Program-made: the position numbers and the translations under genes
Notes under the pieces: model-generated
Seen by the model: the letters and a program-made list of their open reading frames with translations, nothing else
What the model was told of the DNA's origin: nothing
Database searches by the model: none
From: Prolixibacteraceae bacterium
GTDB taxonomy: Bacteria > Bacteroidota > Bacteroidia > Bacteroidales > Prolixibacteraceae
Assembly: GCA_028683385.1 (NCBI GenBank)
Contig: JAQUIJ010000003.1
Location: 248,001-312,000, forward strand
DNA: 64,000 nt
Direction of reading: 5' to 3'
In this document: one piece after another, positions 1 through 7,995 of the stretch
Layout of the letters: each line of letters starts with the position of its first letter
How positions within the stretch are numbered: the first letter of the stretch is position 1

Positions 1-1
1 T

Positions 2-394
2 GCCCGCGACGGTGCTAAACTCATTAACGCAGTCGCTAATGCGGCGGTTCCGAAATTTACGGTGGTAATTGGTGGCTCGTTTGGTGCCGGAAATTATGCC
101 ATGGCCGGACGTGCATTTGATCCGCATTTTTTGTTTATGTGGCCACATTCGCGCATTTCGGTGATGGGTGGTGAGCAGGCTTCCGGAGTTTTAAAAAGTA
201 TTGGAAGCAATGGCTCATCCGATTCTTTGCTCGAACAATTTAACGAAGAAAGTTCGGCATATTACAGCTCTTCTCGCTTGTGGGACGATGGCATCATCGA
301 TCCGGCTGATACACGAAAAGTTTTGGCTATGGCTATATCAGTTTCGTTGAACCGTCCGTTTGGAGAACCTGGGTACGGGGTGTTTCGAATGTGA
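2..394 (+). CDS. mccB: 3-methylcrotonyl-CoA carboxylase, carboxyltransferase (beta) subunit, C-terminal part
   Basis: This is the 3' end of a gene that starts before the window; the frame is open from base 2. The protein is the carboxyltransferase half of a biotin-dependent acyl-CoA carboxylase, which moves carboxyl from biotin to 3-methylcrotonyl-CoA in leucine breakdown. The visible part holds the glycine-rich GGSFGAGNYAM stretch and the WPHSRISVMGGEQASGVL region, which match the methylcrotonyl-CoA branch better than the propionyl-CoA branch from memory of the families. The stop at 392-394 is followed within a few bases by a dispersed repeat. The partner alpha subunit is two genes downstream, with a hydratase between them, as in liu/mcc clusters. 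A propionyl-CoA or geranyl-CoA carboxylase is the main alternative. Confidence 0.87.
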   Translation, partial: ARDGAKLINAVANAAVPKFTVVIGGSFGAGNYAMAGRAFDPHFLFMWPHSRISVMGGEQASGVLKSIGSNGSSDSLLEQFNEESSAYYSSSRLWDDGIIDPADTRKVLAMAISVSLNRPFGEPGYGVFRM

Positions 395-395
395 A

Positions 396-430
396 GCGAG
401 TTACGGGTTGTGGGTTTCGAGTTGAAATCA
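396..430. repeat. Dispersed repeat copy (GAGTTACGGG family)
   Basis: The bases just after the mccB stop read GCGAGTTACGGGTTGTGGG followed by a GAGTT word. The same words form the inverted repeat at 9040-9109. The copy sits exactly in the gap between mccB and the next gene and creates a false upstream reading-frame extension of the hydratase. Confidence 0.6.
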
Positions 431-474
431 CATCTCGGAGCATTATCCTTTGCCGTCACATTTATGTGACGGAC

Positions 475-1314
475 ATGATGGCTAAAAAAAAAGATTTACA
501 GATAAATACGAATAAAGAAAACGTGAAAAACGACTATCGATATATTGAAATTCAGCAGAAAGGACAGATTGTTCGGATAAATCTGAATCGCCCTGAACGG
601 CACAATGCTTTGATTTTGGAGCTGATTTCTGAATTGGATCAGGCTTTGGAAGAGATCTCGGGAATGAATGAAATCCTTTTTGTAGTGCTGTCAGGAAATG
701 GCCGTTCGTTCTGTGCCGGTGCCGATCTGAATTGGTTTTATAGTTCGGAAGAACACTCGATTGAACAAAGTATTGAGCAATACAAGCACCTGGCCGATTT
801 ACTGCTCCGACTTTTTCAGTTACCCCAGATTACCATCGCGACTGTTCGCGGAAACGTGTTTGGAGGTGGAATTGGCCTAATGGCAGCCTGCGATTTTGTG
901 TTGGCCGAAGCAAATACCCGTTTCATGTTCAGTGAAGTGAAACTTGGACTTTTACCCGCTACGATTTTGCCGTTTGTTGCGAACCGCTTGTCTGTTCAAA
1001 ATCTCCGGAAATGGGTATTGACAGGAAACCTGTTTGTTGTAAATGAAGCTCACCGGATTGGTCTGGTTGATGAAATTTATATCGAAGGAAACCTTGAAAG
1101 CGAACTGTCAACATTAATAGCTTCGTTCGAAGCGGCATCACCGTCAGCAATGAAAAAGGCCAAACAATTGATTAATAATGTGGTCTCCGGAAGCATTGAT
1201 GTTGCTGATACCACAGCTACTTCCACGATTTTGGCCAAGGCTCTGTTATCTCCCGATGGTCAGGAAGGAATTCATGCATTTTTTGAAAAAAGGAAACCGG
1301 AATGGGGAAAGTAG
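475..1314 (+). CDS. liuC: Enoyl-CoA hydratase family protein, probable methylglutaconyl-CoA hydratase
   Basis: A crotonase-fold protein of 279 residues that probably hydrates 3-methylglutaconyl-CoA to HMG-CoA in leucine catabolism. The oxyanion-hole segment CAGADL is at about residues 80-85 and GNVFGGG at 127-132. Glu154 in SEVKLG is in the position of a crotonase acid/base residue. The following GLLPATILPFV resembles the LiuC/AUH branch, which carries a Pro-Ala-Thr-Ile motif here. The frame is open from a GTG at 391, but that stretch is repeat DNA, so ATG 475 (or 478) is preferred. The gene lies between the two methylcrotonyl-CoA carboxylase subunits, which supports the specific role; from sequence alone another short-chain enoyl-CoA hydratase cannot be excluded. 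Confidence 0.82.
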   Translation: MMAKKKDLQINTNKENVKNDYRYIEIQQKGQIVRINLNRPERHNALILELISELDQALEEISGMNEILFVVLSGNGRSFCAGADLNWFYSSEEHSIEQSIEQYKHLADLLLRLFQLPQITIATVRGNVFGGGIGLMAACDFVLAEANTRFMFSEVKLGLLPATILPFVANRLSVQNLRKWVLTGNLFVVNEAHRIGLVDEIYIEGNLESELSTLIASFEAASPSAMKKAKQLINNVVSGSIDVADTTATSTILAKALLSPDGQEGIHAFFEKRKPEWGK

Positions 1315-1339
1315 GCTGTCTCAGTAATCAGTTTTAAGG

Positions 1340-3358
1340 ATGAAGCAATTCGAAAAAATACTCATAGCGAATCGAGGTGAAATTGCTGTACGAATTATTC
1401 GGGCGGCGCAAAAGAGCGGCATTCGATCAGTGGCTGTTTATGCTGTTGATGACACCGATTCTCTTCATGTATCGATGGCTGATGAGGCTGTATTGCTTTC
1501 CGGGAAAACGCTTTCTGAAACGTATCTGGATCAGGATAAAATTATTGAGATTGCTTTGACCACGGGAGCTGAAGCCATACATCCAGGCTATGGATTTTTA
1601 TCTGAAAATGCTGGATTTGCCCAAAAAGTAGCCGATGCCGGACTGGTTTTTATTGGTCCCACTCCTGAAAACATCAGACTGATGGGCGAAAAAAATCGGG
1701 CGCTCGACTATGTCCGGACATTAGGAATTCCGGTATTAAAATCGTTCAAAGGAACAACGGAAGAAATTCTGAAATACATTCCTGAAATGGAATTTCCGGT
1801 GATGGTAAAAGCTTCGGGCGGTGGAGGCGGAAAAGGAATGGTAATTTGCCAGTCGGCTGAAGAGTTGGTTCCCGCACTTGAAAAAGCAGAGCGTCAGGCA
1901 ATCAGTTATTTTGGAAACCGAGAATTGTTCGTCGAAAAATATTTACCACATGCCCGGCATATCGAAGTTCAGTTAATGGCCGATCATTACGGAAATGTGC
2001 TGCACTTTTTCGAACGTGAATGTTCGGTTCAGCGCCGGTTTCAGAAGATTATAGAAGAAGCTCCATCACCATCGGTTGATGAGGAATTACGATTAGAATT
2101 GACTTCCGCGGCCATCAAAATTGCTCGCTCGATGAATTATCGCAATGCCGGAACCATTGAGTTTTTGCTCGACGAAACCGGACAGTTCTACTTTTTGGAA
2201 ATGAATACACGCATTCAGGTGGAGCATCCGGCGACCGAAATGATAACCAATACGGATTTGGTTTCGTTGCAATTACTCGTCGCCTCCGGAAATACGCTGC
2301 CGATAAAGCAGGAAGATATCCAAATTTTAGGGCATGCTATCGAAGTTCGACTTTGTGCCGAAGATGCGGAAAATAATTTTAATCCTTCAGCCGGAAAGCT
2401 TTCGCTTTGGAATATTCCGGAGATTGAACATTTGCGCATTGAAACATTTGTAAAAGAAGGAAGTTTGATTTCTCCGAATTACGATTCGCTTTTAGCTAAA
2501 ATGATTGTGTGGAGTGAGACTCGCACAACAGCGATCTGTCAATTGCAGTACGTTTTGTCACAAACCGGCATTTCCGGGGTTCACACCAATCTTTCGTTTT
2601 TATCTGAGTTGCTTCAAAGTGAAATTATTCAGGAAAACAAAATTTACACCCGATATGTAGATGAAAATCTGGATTTGATTAATTCCCGGATTCAGGAGAA
2701 AAGACAGCAGTTGAACAAACATAAATTAGTGATTGCTTACCTTATTTTTCATTTTCAGCAGAATAAGAACCCCGGAAATTCAGTTTGGAACCAGATTGGT
2801 TTTTGGCGAATGATGCCTTTGGTTGTGGTTTATGTTGATGATGAAAAATACGAATGTCATATCAGTTTTAATCCTGATCGTCAGATTTTCAGGATAAATC
2901 AGGAGGAATATAACACGAAAGTGGTTCTGGTCAATGAAAATTTACTTGAACTTCAGATCAATCATGAACTTGAATCCTTTTATTGTCAGGAAGATGAGAA
3001 GCAAACGAAGATTATTTCAGGAGGATTTGCATTTGCTTTGCGCAGTAATTTACTGAGGAATCAGGTTTTGTCGATGCGTAAAAATGAACTTGAACAAAAG
3101 ATTTTTCAGAACCTTATTTGCGCCGATTTGTTTGGAAAGGTATTGAAATTAAATACAAGCGAAGGCGATGTGGTGCATGCCGGACAGATTTTACTGACTT
3201 TAGAGTCGATGAAGACAGAAATTCATGTGCTTTGTCCGGTTGATGCCCGTGTGAAAAAGATTTTTGTGAAGGAAGGAAATGCCGTGGTTGAAAAGCAATT
3301 GTTGGTGGAGCTGGAGGAAGCGCAACTAGCTGTCAGTCTTCACAACATGGAACTTTGA
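1340..3358 (+). CDS. mccA: 3-methylcrotonyl-CoA carboxylase, biotin carboxylase/biotin carrier (alpha) subunit
   Basis: A 672-residue fused subunit: biotin carboxylase in roughly residues 1-450 and a biotinyl carrier domain at about 600-672. ANRGEIAVRII opens the N-terminal domain, the ATP-grasp glycine loop SGGGGGKGM is at 159-167, and EMNTRIQVEHP is near 288-298. The biotin attachment site reads LESMKTE with Lys625 as the expected biotinylated residue; Thr follows the lysine where Met is commoner. The subunit carboxylates biotin with ATP and bicarbonate and works with mccB. The start is 25 bases after the hydratase stop, so the genes are probably cotranscribed. The last residues (HNMEL) are encoded by the start of a dispersed repeat, so the native C-terminus may have been altered. 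Propionyl-CoA carboxylase alpha is the alternative. Confidence 0.87.
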   Translation: MKQFEKILIANRGEIAVRIIRAAQKSGIRSVAVYAVDDTDSLHVSMADEAVLLSGKTLSETYLDQDKIIEIALTTGAEAIHPGYGFLSENAGFAQKVADAGLVFIGPTPENIRLMGEKNRALDYVRTLGIPVLKSFKGTTEEILKYIPEMEFPVMVKASGGGGGKGMVICQSAEELVPALEKAERQAISYFGNRELFVEKYLPHARHIEVQLMADHYGNVLHFFERECSVQRRFQKIIEEAPSPSVDEELRLELTSAAIKIARSMNYRNAGTIEFLLDETGQFYFLEMNTRIQVEHPATEMITNTDLVSLQLLVASGNTLPIKQEDIQILGHAIEVRLCAEDAENNFNPSAGKLSLWNIPEIEHLRIETFVKEGSLISPNYDSLLAKMIVWSETRTTAICQLQYVLSQTGISGVHTNLSFLSELLQSEIIQENKIYTRYVDENLDLINSRIQEKRQQLNKHKLVIAYLIFHFQQNKNPGNSVWNQIGFWRMMPLVVVYVDDEKYECHISFNPDRQIFRINQEEYNTKVVLVNENLLELQINHELESFYCQEDEKQTKIISGGFAFALRSNLLRNQVLSMRKNELEQKIFQNLICADLFGKVLKLNTSEGDVVHAGQILLTLESMKTEIHVLCPVDARVKKIFVKEGNAVVEKQLLVELEEAQLAVSLHNMEL

Positions 3359-3384
3359 ACTTGGAATTTGGAACTTAAAATATG
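3349..3384. repeat. Degenerate GGAACTT direct-repeat stretch
   Basis: The words TGGAACTTTGAAC, TTGGAATT and TGGAACTT follow one another across the mccA stop codon up to the next start codon. A related stretch (ATGGAACTTGGAACT) forms the start of the mevalonate kinase gene at 9120. This is a low-complexity intergenic repeat that overlaps coding ends. Confidence 0.5.
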
Positions 3385-4536
3385 AATGCATTATTACAGG
3401 AAAAACATCACCAGATCAGGGCGAAAGTTAGGAAGTTCGCCGAAGCGATCATCAAGCCGGTGATCGACGATTTTGATGAAAAAGAGATTTTCCCAATCGA
3501 ATTAGTTCGCGAAATGGGAAAAATCGGAGTGTTGGGAATGACTGCTCCCGTGGAATTTGGCGGGTTGGGCAGCGATTACCTTTCGTATGTCATTGCCATT
3601 GAAGAAATGGCTCGTGTCGACAGTTCTATGGCCGCAACGCTTGCTGCGCACAATTCGCTTGGCGTTGGGCCGATTGTTGAGTTTGGCACGCAGAAACAGA
3701 AGGAAACTTTCCTTCCGGCATTTTGTACCGGCGAAAAATTATGGGCTTTCGGCTTAACCGAAGAAAATGCCGGATCGGATGCTCAGGGTGTTGAAACTAC
3801 TGCGCAAATTTCAGGAAATGAGTTTATTGTGAATGGCTCCAAAAAATATATCACCAACGGAACTTCCGAGATTTCGGCTGGCATGACAACTTTGGCTCTT
3901 ACGGGAGAGAATGAAGGTCGCAAAGAATTTACCGCTATCCTGATTGAAAAGGAGCGTGAAGGTTTTATCCGAGAGACCATGAAAAGTAAATTGGTTTGGC
4001 GGGCTGCCGATAACGGTATGCTGTATTTCAATAATTGCCGTGTGCCGGTTGAAAATCAGTTGGGAGAACGTGGCTATGGTTTTAAAATTATGCTGAAAAC
4101 GCTTGATTCAGGTCGGTTGTCGATTGCCGCCATTGGTCTTGGATTGGCGCAGGGAGCTTACGAAATGGCAAAAGCTTACGCCAAACAGCGAAAACAATTC
4201 GGCAAATCATTGAGCGAATTTCAGGTCATTGCATTCAAACTGGCCGATATGGCTCTGAAAATTGAGAATGCCCGAAACAGCTTATACAATGCTTGTTGGC
4301 TGAAGGATAACGGACACTCGTTTGGACAGCAGGCGGCAATGGCCAAGTTATATTGTGCCGAAATTGCCCGTGAAGTAGCCGACGAAGCGGTACAAATTTT
4401 GGGCGGAGCCGGTTTATTCAAGAACCGCGAATGGCCAATCGAACGCTTCTATCGCGATCAGCGGCTGCTCCAAATTGGCGAAGGAACTTCCGAGATTCTG
4501 CGTATGGTGATTTCACGAAATATACTGAAAGAGTAA
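3382..4536 (+). CDS. Acyl-CoA dehydrogenase, short-chain type
   Basis: A 384-residue FAD-dependent acyl-CoA dehydrogenase of full family length. It shows the N-terminal helical domain, the FAD/substrate loop AFGLTEENAGSDAQG near residues 118-132, and the C-terminal QILGGAGLF and IGEGTSEILR motifs. Glu367 in the last motif is at the catalytic-base position of short-chain acyl-CoA dehydrogenases; isovaleryl-CoA dehydrogenases usually have Ala or Gly there and use a different Glu. The location after mccA suggests the isovaleryl-CoA step of leucine breakdown, but the active-site pattern fits a straight short-chain substrate such as butyryl-CoA better. The reaction class is certain; the substrate is not. 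Confidence 0.9.
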   Translation: MNALLQEKHHQIRAKVRKFAEAIIKPVIDDFDEKEIFPIELVREMGKIGVLGMTAPVEFGGLGSDYLSYVIAIEEMARVDSSMAATLAAHNSLGVGPIVEFGTQKQKETFLPAFCTGEKLWAFGLTEENAGSDAQGVETTAQISGNEFIVNGSKKYITNGTSEISAGMTTLALTGENEGRKEFTAILIEKEREGFIRETMKSKLVWRAADNGMLYFNNCRVPVENQLGERGYGFKIMLKTLDSGRLSIAAIGLGLAQGAYEMAKAYAKQRKQFGKSLSEFQVIAFKLADMALKIENARNSLYNACWLKDNGHSFGQQAAMAKLYCAEIAREVADEAVQILGGAGLFKNREWPIERFYRDQRLLQIGEGTSEILRMVISRNILKE

Positions 4537-4610
4537 AAAGATTGGAGTGCCTAAAGTTGACGGATTTTACCAATCATAACCGAAAAAACTGTAATTTCCC
4601 AGAAGAATTA

Positions 4611-4684
4611 AACACAAAGACACGAAGACACAAATTCTAAAAGTAGGATAAACAAATCTTTGTGACTTAGTGTCTTCGTGTTTT
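4611..4684. repeat. Inverted dispersed repeat (ACACAAAGACACGAAGACAC family)
   Basis: The left arm is at about 4611-4634 and a mostly complementary right arm at 4659-4684 (TTTGTGACTTAGTGTCTTCG). A sister copy is at 7013-7067. The element fills the gap between the acyl-CoA dehydrogenase and IPP isomerase genes and could form a hairpin in the transcript. The false upstream start of the isomerase (TTG-type codon at 4670) lies in the right arm. Confidence 0.75.
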
Positions 4685-4696
4685 AAAAATATCCTA

Positions 4697-5704
4697 ATGA
4701 GCACCGACCGAAAATCTGAACATATTAATCTTGCGCTGAAATCGCAAACACTGCTAGACGAGCAGGATCTTCGTTTCAATTACGAACCTTTGTTGGCTGC
4801 CCATCCTGAAAATGCGGATTTAAGCATCGATTTTCTCGGGAAAACGTTGCAGACTCCCATCTGGGTTTCGAGCATGACAGGCGGAACGGGTGTTGCCCGA
4901 ACGATCAACGGAAATATTGCCCGTGCTTGCCGTGAGTTTGGAATGGGAATGGGATTGGGTTCGTGTCGCAAAATTCTGTTCAACAAAACCGATTGGCCCG
5001 ACTTTGATTTCCGGGATGAAATCGGAGATCAGCCATTTTGGGCCAATCTGGGTGTAGCTCAAGTCGAGGAATTACTCGCTTCCAAAAATATTCAAGCCGT
5101 TATCGATTTGGTCGGTGAATTGCGAGCCGACGGATTGATTGTTCATGTCAATCCTTTGCAGGAATGGTTTCAGCCCGAAGGAAACCGCTTGAAACAATCG
5201 CCTTTGCAAACCATTCAGCAACTGTTGGATCACGTCTCGGTAAAAGTGATCGTAAAAGAAGTGGGGCAGGGATTTGGTCCTGAAAGTTTGCAGCAATTGC
5301 TTGCTCTTCCGCTTGAAGCCATTGAATTTGGAGCATATGGCGGAACCAATTTCTCGAAATTGGAAATGCTGCGTGGTGATCAGCAGAAACTTGATGCCAA
5401 CTTGCCGTTTGCATTTGTGGGTCAGTCGGCTAATCAAATGGTCGATTCGGTCAACCAAATCCTGAAGAAAAATCCAAATCCGGCTTGCCGTCAATTGATC
5501 ATTTCCGGAGGTATACAAAATGCCTTGGATGGTTATTTCCTCACTTCCAAAAGCCAGCTTCCAGCCGTGTTTGGCATGGCATCTGCCGTTTTAAAACACG
5601 CATCAGAAAACTACGCATCACTCCAAAACTTTCTCCAAAATCAAATTCAAGTTCTGAGTCTGGCAAAAGCATTTTTGAAAATTAATCCCGATTATCATGG
5701 ATAA
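4697..5704 (+). CDS. fni: Type 2 isopentenyl-diphosphate delta-isomerase
   Basis: A 335-residue FMN-dependent enzyme that interconverts IPP and DMAPP after the mevalonate pathway. Family marks seen are RKSEHINLAL at the N-terminus, SSMTGGT, GMGLGSCRK, HVNPLQEWF (families usually have HLNPLQE), VGQGFG and FGAYGGTNFSKLE. The reading frame is open from 4670, but that part lies in a dispersed repeat, so ATG 4697 is chosen. The 3' end overlaps the HMG-CoA reductase gene by 8 bases, implying translational coupling. It is unrelated in fold to the type 1 (Nudix) isomerase. Its place beside the other mevalonate genes supports the call strongly. Confidence 0.93.
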   Translation: MSTDRKSEHINLALKSQTLLDEQDLRFNYEPLLAAHPENADLSIDFLGKTLQTPIWVSSMTGGTGVARTINGNIARACREFGMGMGLGSCRKILFNKTDWPDFDFRDEIGDQPFWANLGVAQVEELLASKNIQAVIDLVGELRADGLIVHVNPLQEWFQPEGNRLKQSPLQTIQQLLDHVSVKVIVKEVGQGFGPESLQQLLALPLEAIEFGAYGGTNFSKLEMLRGDQQKLDANLPFAFVGQSANQMVDSVNQILKKNPNPACRQLIISGGIQNALDGYFLTSKSQLPAVFGMASAVLKHASENYASLQNFLQNQIQVLSLAKAFLKINPDYHG

Positions 5705-7019
5705 CTCCATCATACAAGGGTTTTCGAAGTACAATAAACAAGAGCGCATTGATGCGCTGATTCAAAAATACGGCTTTGATTCTGATTTTGAACAATGGTT
5801 AAATTCCTGCGAAGTTTCTGATCAATCGGTTCAAAAAATTATTGATGAACTCAGTGAGAATCCCATTTCCTGTTTCCCTTTTCCCTTTTCCGTCGCTCCA
5901 AACTTTGTGGTGAATGGCAAAAATTTGTTCTTTCCGTTGGTTTCCGAAGAAAGTTCGGTGGTTGCGGCTTTGGCAAATGCATCTGGCTTTTGGGCGAAGC
6001 GTGGAGGTTTTCAGGCCGAAGTTGTGGGAACTGAAAAAAAAGGACAAGTTCATTTCACCTGGAATGGAAATCCGGAGTATTTGCAATCACTTTTTCCTGA
6101 AATCCGATCAAAATTACGGACCGAAAGCGCATTCCTGACGACAAAGATGGAAGAGCGCGGCGGTGGAATTACCGGGATTGAACTGAAATTGTTGCCACAT
6201 ATTTTGCCGAATTATTATCAGTTGGATGCTGGTTTTGAAACCTGCGATGCCATGGGCGCCAACTTCATTAACTCCTGTTTGGAACAGTTCGGGAAAAGCC
6301 TTCAGGATTATTTCCTGACCAGCGAAAAGGTCTCAACCAGCCAACACGAATGCGAAATCATCATGGCTATTTTATCTAATTATACGCCTGAAAGTCGGGT
6401 GAGAGCTTGGGTTGAATGTCCGGTTGCTGATTTGCTCGATGGAAAATCGGAGGCTGAATGTATCCGTTTTGCCCGAAAGTTTGAGCAAGCGATCCGTATT
6501 GCACAAGTTGATGTCTCTCGCGCGGTAACCCACAACAAAGGTATTTTCAACGGAATTGATGCGCTTGCGGTAGCGACAGGAAACGATTTTCGGGCCATTG
6601 AAGCCTGCGGTCATGCTTTTGCTGCAAGAAATGGTAATTATTCAGGGTTAACCGATGTGCAAATTCAGGATGGGAAATTCCGCTTTAGCATTGAACTGGC
6701 TTTGGCCGTTGGCGTGGTTGGTGGTGTAACTGCGGTTCATCCGCTGGCAAAACTTGCCATGCAGATTTTGGATAACCCTTCTGCTCCGGAATTAATGATG
6801 TATCTGGCTGTAGCCGGGTTAGCATCCAACTTTGGTGCAGTCAAAGCGCTGGTTTCAGTTGGAATTCAGCAAGGCCACATGAAAATGCATTTGAGTAATA
6901 TCATGAATCAATTAAATATTCCTGAATACAGGCAGGCTGATGTACAACACTACTTTCAGGATAAAACGGTGTCGTTTTCAGAGGTAGAAAAATATTGGAA
7001 AAATCAAATTAAACACTAA
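5697..7019 (+). CDS. mvaA: Hydroxymethylglutaryl-CoA reductase, class II type
   Basis: A 440-residue enzyme that in the biosynthetic direction reduces HMG-CoA to mevalonate. Class II features are the GFSKYNKQER start, VVNGKNLFFPLVSEESSVVAA (catalytic Glu in the SEES motif near residues 84-85), DAMGANFINSCLE, Lys281 in THNKGIFNGID, Asp297 in GNDFRAIEA, and His394 in GHMKMH. Class II enzymes in other bacteria can use NADH or NADPH; this cannot be read here. The ATG overlaps the end of the isomerase gene. The TAA stop lies inside a dispersed repeat (AACACTAAGGCAC). HMG-CoA made by the upstream leucine-degradation genes could feed this enzyme directly. Confidence 0.94.
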   Translation: MDNSIIQGFSKYNKQERIDALIQKYGFDSDFEQWLNSCEVSDQSVQKIIDELSENPISCFPFPFSVAPNFVVNGKNLFFPLVSEESSVVAALANASGFWAKRGGFQAEVVGTEKKGQVHFTWNGNPEYLQSLFPEIRSKLRTESAFLTTKMEERGGGITGIELKLLPHILPNYYQLDAGFETCDAMGANFINSCLEQFGKSLQDYFLTSEKVSTSQHECEIIMAILSNYTPESRVRAWVECPVADLLDGKSEAECIRFARKFEQAIRIAQVDVSRAVTHNKGIFNGIDALAVATGNDFRAIEACGHAFAARNGNYSGLTDVQIQDGKFRFSIELALAVGVVGGVTAVHPLAKLAMQILDNPSAPELMMYLAVAGLASNFGAVKALVSVGIQQGHMKMHLSNIMNQLNIPEYRQADVQHYFQDKTVSFSEVEKYWKNQIKH

Positions 7020-7067
7020 GGCACAGAGACACAAAGTAAAAATATGACTTCGTGACTTTGTGTTAAA
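7013..7067. repeat. Inverted dispersed repeat overlapping a stop and a start codon
   Basis: The left arm AACACTAAGGCACAGAGAC continues to about 7038 and the right arm ACTTCGTGACTTTGTGTT is at 7047-7064. It belongs to the same family as 4611-4684. The HMG-CoA reductase stop is in the left arm, and the probable GTG start of the following kinase is in the right arm. Confidence 0.72.
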
Positions 7068-7995
7068 AAATACATTATTGTCTTTTCATTCTACATATCG
7101 CGCCAATGGCAAATTGCTTTTAACCGGTGAGTATTTGGTTCTTCACGGGGCGAAGGCAATTGCATTACCATTAACAGTTGGTCAGCAGTTGACTGTTTCT
7201 GAAACGAATACTTCTGAAACGATATATTGGCAGGCTCTTTACGATGGTGAAATTTGGTTTTCATGCGAACTAAACCCCAATGATTTTTCGGTTATAGGTA
7301 CGAGTCATCCGGAGAAAGCCGAATCGCTCAGTCGGATATTTAAAACCATCAAAAGCTTGAATCCTGAATTTGTATTGCAGTCCGGAACAAAATTCGAAAC
7401 CATACTGGAATCTAATCCCGAGTGGGGTTTTGGCAGCAGCAGCACGCTGATTAGTTTGCTTTCGCAATGGACGGGAGTTGATCCTTTTGTTCTGAATGAC
7501 TTGGTTTTTAAAGGTTCAGGTTTTGATATTGCTTGTGCTACGGCTGACGGACCTATTTTTTACACGCGCAGTAAACCGGTTGAGACTATTCCGTTGAATT
7601 ATCCGTTTTCTGATCAATTGTTTCTGGTGTATTCCGGAATAAAGAAAAAGACGGCAGCAGCGGTGAGTGATTTCTTAAAGGAGAGAAAAGTATCTACCCA
7701 ACAGATTGAAGAAGGATCGGCATTATCTGATGAATTTTCCCGGTGCGATGATCAGTATGAATTTAACCTTTTAATTCGGCAACACGAAAAGCTAATTAGA
7801 GATGTAACAGGGCGATTACCAATTAAACCCGAGTTCTTTGCTGATTTTAAAGGTGAAATTAAATCGCTCGGGGCTTGGGGTGGCGATTTTTTTCTGGCTT
7901 CAACCTCTTTACCTTTTTCAGGAGTAAAAAAATACTTTGAAAACAAAGGATTGAAGACGGTGTTTAAATGGGGTGATTTGATTTTGAAAAGATGA
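7060..7995 (+). CDS. GHMP kinase of the Bacteroidetes GYDIA type, candidate phosphomevalonate kinase
   Basis: A 311-residue GHMP-superfamily kinase. The N-terminal GKLLLTGEYLVLHGAKAIALP, the ATP loop PEWGFGSSSTLISLL, and a GSGFDIACA motif (GFDIA where the family name motif is GYDIA) are visible, with a C-terminal GAWGGDFFLA strand. The other mevalonate enzymes are encoded around it and a recognisable phosphomevalonate kinase is otherwise missing, so phosphorylation of 5-phosphomevalonate is the likely role (inference). No ATG lies at the start: GTG 7060 or TTG 7078 must be used, inside or just after a repeat. The 3' end overlaps the decarboxylase gene by 4 bases (ATGA). Confidence 0.78.
   Translation: MLKNTLLSFHSTYRANGKLLLTGEYLVLHGAKAIALPLTVGQQLTVSETNTSETIYWQALYDGEIWFSCELNPNDFSVIGTSHPEKAESLSRIFKTIKSLNPEFVLQSGTKFETILESNPEWGFGSSSTLISLLSQWTGVDPFVLNDLVFKGSGFDIACATADGPIFYTRSKPVETIPLNYPFSDQLFLVYSGIKKKTAAAVSDFLKERKVSTQQIEEGSALSDEFSRCDDQYEFNLLIRQHEKLIRDVTGRLPIKPEFFADFKGEIKSLGAWGGDFFLASTSLPFSGVKKYFENKGLKTVFKWGDLILKR

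Noticed and set aside
391-474. GTG-started N-terminal extension of the enoyl-CoA hydratase
   Set aside because: The stretch is a dispersed repeat and has no family resemblance; ATG 475 gives a normal N-terminus.
5072-5518. 148-codon minus-strand frame inside the IPP isomerase gene
   Set aside because: Shadow of a well-supported gene; no motif or promoter.
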